A DNA stretch of 64,000 nucleotides from Mycobacterium kiyosense (GTDB lineage: Bacteria > Actinomycetota > Actinomycetes > Mycobacteriales > Mycobacteriaceae): NCBI GenBank assembly GCA_021654635.1, contig AP025179.1:2108001-2172000 (forward strand). The letters are read 5' to 3'. How positions within the stretch are numbered: position 1 is the stretch's first letter; every line of letters begins with the position of its first letter. This document shows positions 60,493-64,000 of this stretch, piece by piece. Below the pieces are notes generated by a model. The model was not told the origin of the DNA. It ran no database searches and saw nothing but the letters and a program-made list of their open reading frames with translations. Made by a program: the position numbers and the translations under genes.

Positions 60493-61545
60493 GTGACGCC
60501 ACGCGAGACCCGCGCTGCCGACTCCGCTCAACAGGCCAACGCCCAGGTGCGCAGCAGTATCGATGTTCCGTCCGACCTCGTCGTGGGCCTACTGGGTTCG
60601 GCCGACGAAAACCTCCGTGCTCTGGAACGCGCGCTCAGTGCCGACCTGCACGTGCGCGGCAACACGGTGAGCCTGTCCGGCGAACCGGCCGATGTCGCCC
60701 TGGCCGAACGCGCGCTCTCCGAGCTGGTCGCGATCGTGGCCGGCGGCCAGACGCTGACGCCCGAGGTGGTGCGCCGCGGCGTCGCCATGCTGGTCGGGGC
60801 CGGCAACGAATCGCCGGCCGAGGTACTCACGCTGGACATCTTGTCCCGGCGCGGCAAGACGATCCGGCCCAAGACGCTCAACCAGAAGCACTACGTCGAC
60901 GCGATCGACGCCCACACCATCGTGTTCGGCATCGGCCCGGCCGGCACCGGTAAGACCTACCTGGCGATGGCAAAGGCCGTGCACGCGTTGCAGACCAAGC
61001 AGGTCACCCGCATCATCCTCACTCGCCCCGCGGTGGAAGCCGGTGAGCGCCTGGGCTTTCTGCCCGGCACGCTGAGCGAGAAGATCGACCCTTACCTGCG
61101 GCCGCTTTACGACGCGCTCTACGACATGATGGATCCCGAGCTGATCCCGAAGCTGATGTCGTCCGGGGTGATCGAGGTGGCTCCGCTGGCGTATATGCGC
61201 GGCAGAACGCTCAACGACGCGTTCATCGTCCTCGACGAAGCGCAGAACACCACCGCAGAGCAGATGAAGATGTTCCTCACCCGGTTGGGTTTCGGCTCCA
61301 AGATCGTGGTCACCGGCGACATCACGCAGATCGACCTGCCCGGCGGCGCCCGCTCGGGCCTGCGGGCCGCCGTCGACATCCTCGACGACATCGACGACAT
61401 CCATATCGCCGAGCTGACCAGCCAGGACGTGGTCCGTCACCGCCTGGTGGGGGAGATCGTCGACGCCTACGCGCGGTACGAGGAGCCCGGCGCCGGACTG
61501 AACCGGGCGGCTCGGCGCGCTTCGGGCGGCCGCAATCGTCGATGA
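60493..61545 (+). CDS. phoH1: PhoH-like ATPase
   Basis: A 350-residue PhoH family protein with an N-terminal KH-like region (about 20-110) and an ATPase domain. Walker A is GPAGTGKTY and Walker B FIVLDEAQN, with the conserved TRPAVEAGERLGFLPG segment. Family members are putative RNA helicases or ribonucleases; YbeY, encoded just downstream, is the usual neighbour, pointing to rRNA or ribosome quality control. GTG 60493 is used as the start. Confidence 0.93.
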   Translation: MTPRETRAADSAQQANAQVRSSIDVPSDLVVGLLGSADENLRALERALSADLHVRGNTVSLSGEPADVALAERALSELVAIVAGGQTLTPEVVRRGVAMLVGAGNESPAEVLTLDILSRRGKTIRPKTLNQKHYVDAIDAHTIVFGIGPAGTGKTYLAMAKAVHALQTKQVTRIILTRPAVEAGERLGFLPGTLSEKIDPYLRPLYDALYDMMDPELIPKLMSSGVIEVAPLAYMRGRTLNDAFIVLDEAQNTTAEQMKMFLTRLGFGSKIVVTGDITQIDLPGGARSGLRAAVDILDDIDDIHIAELTSQDVVRHRLVGEIVDAYARYEEPGAGLNRAARRASGGRNRR

Positions 61546-61563
61546 TGAGTGCGTGAGGGTGTT

Positions 61564-62097
61564 ATGAGCATCGAGGTATCCAACGAGTCGGGCATCGACG
61601 TCTCCGAAGTCGAACTGGTCAGCGTCGCGCGTTTCGTCATCACCAAAATGGACGTCAACCCCGCGGCCGAGCTGTCGATGGTGCTGCTGGACATCCCGGC
61701 CATGGCCGACCTGCACATGCGGTGGATGGACCTGCCCGGCCCGACCGACGTGATGAGCTTCCCGATGGACGAGCTCGAACCCGGTGGCCGGCCCGACGCA
61801 CCCGAACCGGGCCCGGCCATGCTGGGCGACATCGTGCTGTGCCCGGAATTCGCCGCCCAGCAGGCCGCCGCGGCGGGCCACACCCTCGGGCACGAACTCG
61901 CGCTGCTCACCATCCACGGTGTCCTGCACCTGCTCGGCTACGACCACGGCGAGCCCGACGAGGAGCGGGAGATGTTCGCGCTGCAGGACCGCCTGCTCGA
62001 GGAGTGGGTCGCCGAACAGGTCGAGGCCTACCGCCAGGACCGGCAGGAGGAGCGCGACCGCCGGCTGCTGGACAAGTCGAGGTACTTCGACAATTGA
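61564..62097 (+). CDS. ybeY: Endoribonuclease YbeY
   Basis: A 177-residue metal-dependent endoribonuclease for 16S rRNA maturation. The zinc motif [11 protein letters not shown] gives the three His ligands at about residues 119-129, and [10 protein letters not shown] is conserved. ATG 61564 is chosen over one 15 bases earlier because the family begins MSIEV. Its stop overlaps the TTG start of the CorC-like gene (TTGA). Confidence 0.94.
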   Translation: MSIEVSNESGIDVSEVELVSVARFVITKMDVNPAAELSMVLLDIPAMADLHMRWMDLPGPTDVMSFPMDELEPGGRPDAPEPGPAMLGDIVLCPEFAAQQAAAAGHTLGHELALLTIHGVLHLLGYDHGEPDEEREMFALQDRLLEEWVAEQVEAYRQDRQEERDRRLLDKSRYFDN

Positions 62098-63379
62098 CCG
62101 GTCTGTCCCAGCTGCTCGGTGCGGTCGTGTTGGTGGCGCTGGGCGGCATCTTCGCGATGGTCGACGCCGCCGTCAGCACGGTGTCGCTGGCCCGGGTGCA
62201 GGAATTGGTGCGCGACGAGCGGCCCGGCGCGCGGTCGCTGCTCAAAGTCATGACCGACCGCCCCCGCTACATCAACCTGGTGGTGCTGCTGCGGATCGTG
62301 TGCGAGATCACCGCGACCGCGCTGCTGGTGGTCTTCTTCCAGTTCGGTCACAGCCTGGGCTGGGGGCCTTTCTACGCGTCCACGATCATGGTGGTCACCA
62401 GCTTCGTCGTCATCGGTGTCGGCCCGCGCACCCTCGGGCGGCAGCACGCGTATTCCATCTCGCTGGCGACTGCCCTTCCGCTGCAAGTGCTCTCGTGGCT
62501 GCTGATGCCGATCAGCCGGTTGCTCGTGGTACTGGGTAACGCGCTGACTCCTGGCCGCGGTTTCCGCAACGGGCCGTTCGCCTCCGAAATCGAGTTGCGC
62601 GAAGTCGTCGACCTGGCCCAGCAGCGCGGCGTGGTCGCCGCCGACGAACGCCGGATGATCGAGTCGGTCTTCGAGCTCGGCGACACCCCCGCGCGGGAGG
62701 TGATGGTGCCGCGCACCGAGATGGTGTGGATCGAGGGCGACAAGACAGCCGGGCAGGGGATCGCGCTGGCGGTGCGCAGCGGTCACTCGCGGCTGCCGGT
62801 GATCGGCGAGAACGTCGACGACGTTCTGGGTGTCGTCTACCTCAAAGACCTTGTGCAACAAGCATTCTTCTCCGCCGACGGGGGTCGCGACATCCTGGTG
62901 TCCAAGGTGATGCGTCCGGCGGTTTTCGTGCCGGACTCCAAGCCGCTGGACACGCTGTTGCGCGAGATGCAGCGCGACCGCATCCACCTGGTGCTGCTGG
63001 TCGACGAGTACGGCGCCATCGCCGGCCTGGTGAGCATCGAGGACGTGCTCGAGGAGATCGTCGGCGAGATCGCCGACGAGTACGACGAAGCCGAAACCGC
63101 GCCGGTGGAGGAACTGGGGGGACAACCGGTTCCGGGTCTCGGCCCGGCTGCCCATCGAAGACGTCGGCGAACTGTACGGCGTGCAGTTCGACGACGATCT
63201 CGACGTCGACACGGTGGGTGGGCTGCTGGCCCTGGAACTCGGTCGTGTCCCCGCTGCCCGGCGCCGAGGTGGTGTCGCACGGCTTGCGGCTGCACGCCGA
63301 AGGTGGCCGTGACCATCGGGGCCGGGTCCGGATCGGCACCGTCCTGCTCAGCCCGGCCGAGACAGAGGAAGATAAGTGA
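62094..63379 (+). CDS. CorC/HlyC-type CNNM-CBS membrane protein (two frameshifts)
   Basis: About 427 residues after two corrections, homologous to Rv2366c. An N-terminal CNNM domain with three to four membrane spans (about 1-150) precedes a CBS pair ([33 protein letters not shown]) and a CorC transporter-associated domain. Likely handles magnesium or related ions. TTG 62094 overlaps the ybeY stop. The frame breaks at a run of six G (63116-63121) and again at CCCC (63249-63252); removing one base from each gives [17 protein letters not shown] and [17 protein letters not shown]. Probably errors rather than decay. Confidence 0.85.
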
Positions 63380-63453
63380 CGCGCAGAGTGCAGTCACGGC
63401 GCGAAGCGGCGCCGAAACCAGCCGTGGACGCACGCTGGGCGCAGGGGGCGCGG

Positions 63454-64000
63454 TGAGCGAGTTCCGCTCGGGCTTCGTGTGTTTGGTGGGCCGGCCCAAC
63501 ACCGGTAAGTCGACCCTGACCAACGCACTGGTCGGCGCCAAAGTGGCGATCACCTCGATGCGCCCGCAGACCACCCGGCACACCATCCGCGGCATCGTGC
63601 ACCGGGAGAACTTCCAGATCATCCTGGTCGACACCCCCGGCCTGCACCGGCCACGCACCCTGCTCGGTAAGCGCCTCAACGACCTGGTCCGCGACACCTA
63701 CACCGAGGTCGACGTCATCGGGTTGTGCATACCTGCGGACGAGGCGATCGGTCCCGGCGACCGCTGGATTGTCGAGCAGATCGGTTCGGTCGCCCCGAAG
63801 ACCACGTTGGTGGCCATTGTGACCAAGATCGACAAAGTACCCAAGGACCGGGTGGCCGCACAGTTGGTCGCGGTCAGCGAACTGGTCCCGCAGGCCGCCG
63901 AGATCGTCCCGGTGTCAGCGGTTTCCGGGGCGCAGGTGGACGTCCTGACCGACGTGTTCGCCGCGGCACTGCCACCCGGGCCGGCCTATTATCCCGACGG
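63454..64000 (+). CDS. era: GTPase Era, 5' part
   Basis: The first 182 codons of the ribosome-assembly GTPase Era; the gene leaves the window. G1 is GRPNTGKS, the switch I Thr lies in [12 protein letters not shown]3 is DTPG and G4 is TKID. The RNA-binding KH domain would follow outside. GTG 63454 gives the family N-terminus. Rv2365c, found between Rv2366c and era in M. tuberculosis, has no counterpart here; only 74 bp separate the genes. Confidence 0.94.

Overview
The window is high-GC actinobacterial DNA from a non-tuberculous mycobacterium. It carries a PE-family protein, a cfp2 homologue, mycobactin (mbt) genes, an MmpS/MmpL pair, IdeR- and DosR-type sites, and the gene order known from M. 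tuberculosis around Rv2364c-Rv2411c (here inverted). I cannot assign a species.

Layout. 1-9.5 kb: circularly permuted ATP-grasp/alpha-E/transglutaminase trio, a short PE protein, an RNase Z-like hydrolase, a CBS protein, a PemK-like protein, lepA and a GH15 trehalase. 9.6-17.4 kb: two small membrane peptides and a sulfate-assimilation block, with subI-cysT-cysW-cysA1 on one strand and sirA-cysH-che1 on the other. Each sulfur operon is preceded by a leaderless short ORF ending in clustered Cys codons, matching the cysteine-responsive attenuators known in mycobacteria. 17.5-20 kb: hemW and a convergent, overlapping SbtA/DUF897 permease. 20.4-56 kb: an expanded, rearranged siderophore locus. 56-64 kb: cfp2, a small conserved protein, then hrcA-dnaJ2-rsmE-phoH-ybeY-corC-era.

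Siderophore locus. mbtI makes salicylate and MbtA activates it. MbtB, MbtE and MbtF (NRPS) with MbtC and MbtD (PKS) assemble the scaffold. MbtG hydroxylates lysine, MbtH is the NRPS helper, and a free-standing thioesterase (MbtT) replaces the TE domain missing from MbtB. The M. tuberculosis single operon is here broken into divergent units driven from three IdeR-like boxes (20399, 34793, 41786). The most notable gene is a 10-formyl-THF-dependent formyltransferase (41862-42800) placed first in the mbtE-mbtF-mbtB operon. It suggests a siderophore carrying an N-formyl hydroxamate, as in exochelins or formobactin-type nocobactins, rather than or besides the long-chain acyl mycobactin. An MmpL4/5-type exporter with MmpS and a third membrane protein lies inside the locus. 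Between mbtI and the exporter are a DosR-boxed operon (Rv0079-like translation inhibitor plus acyl-ACP desaturase) and a five-gene oxidoreductase operon with its own MerR regulator.

Sequence quality. mbtG, mbtD, mbtE, mbtF, hrcA and corC (twice) are each interrupted by what reads as one extra C or G, mostly in short runs. Removing that base restores full-length proteins, so I treat these as probable sequencing or assembly errors and annotate the genes as intact.
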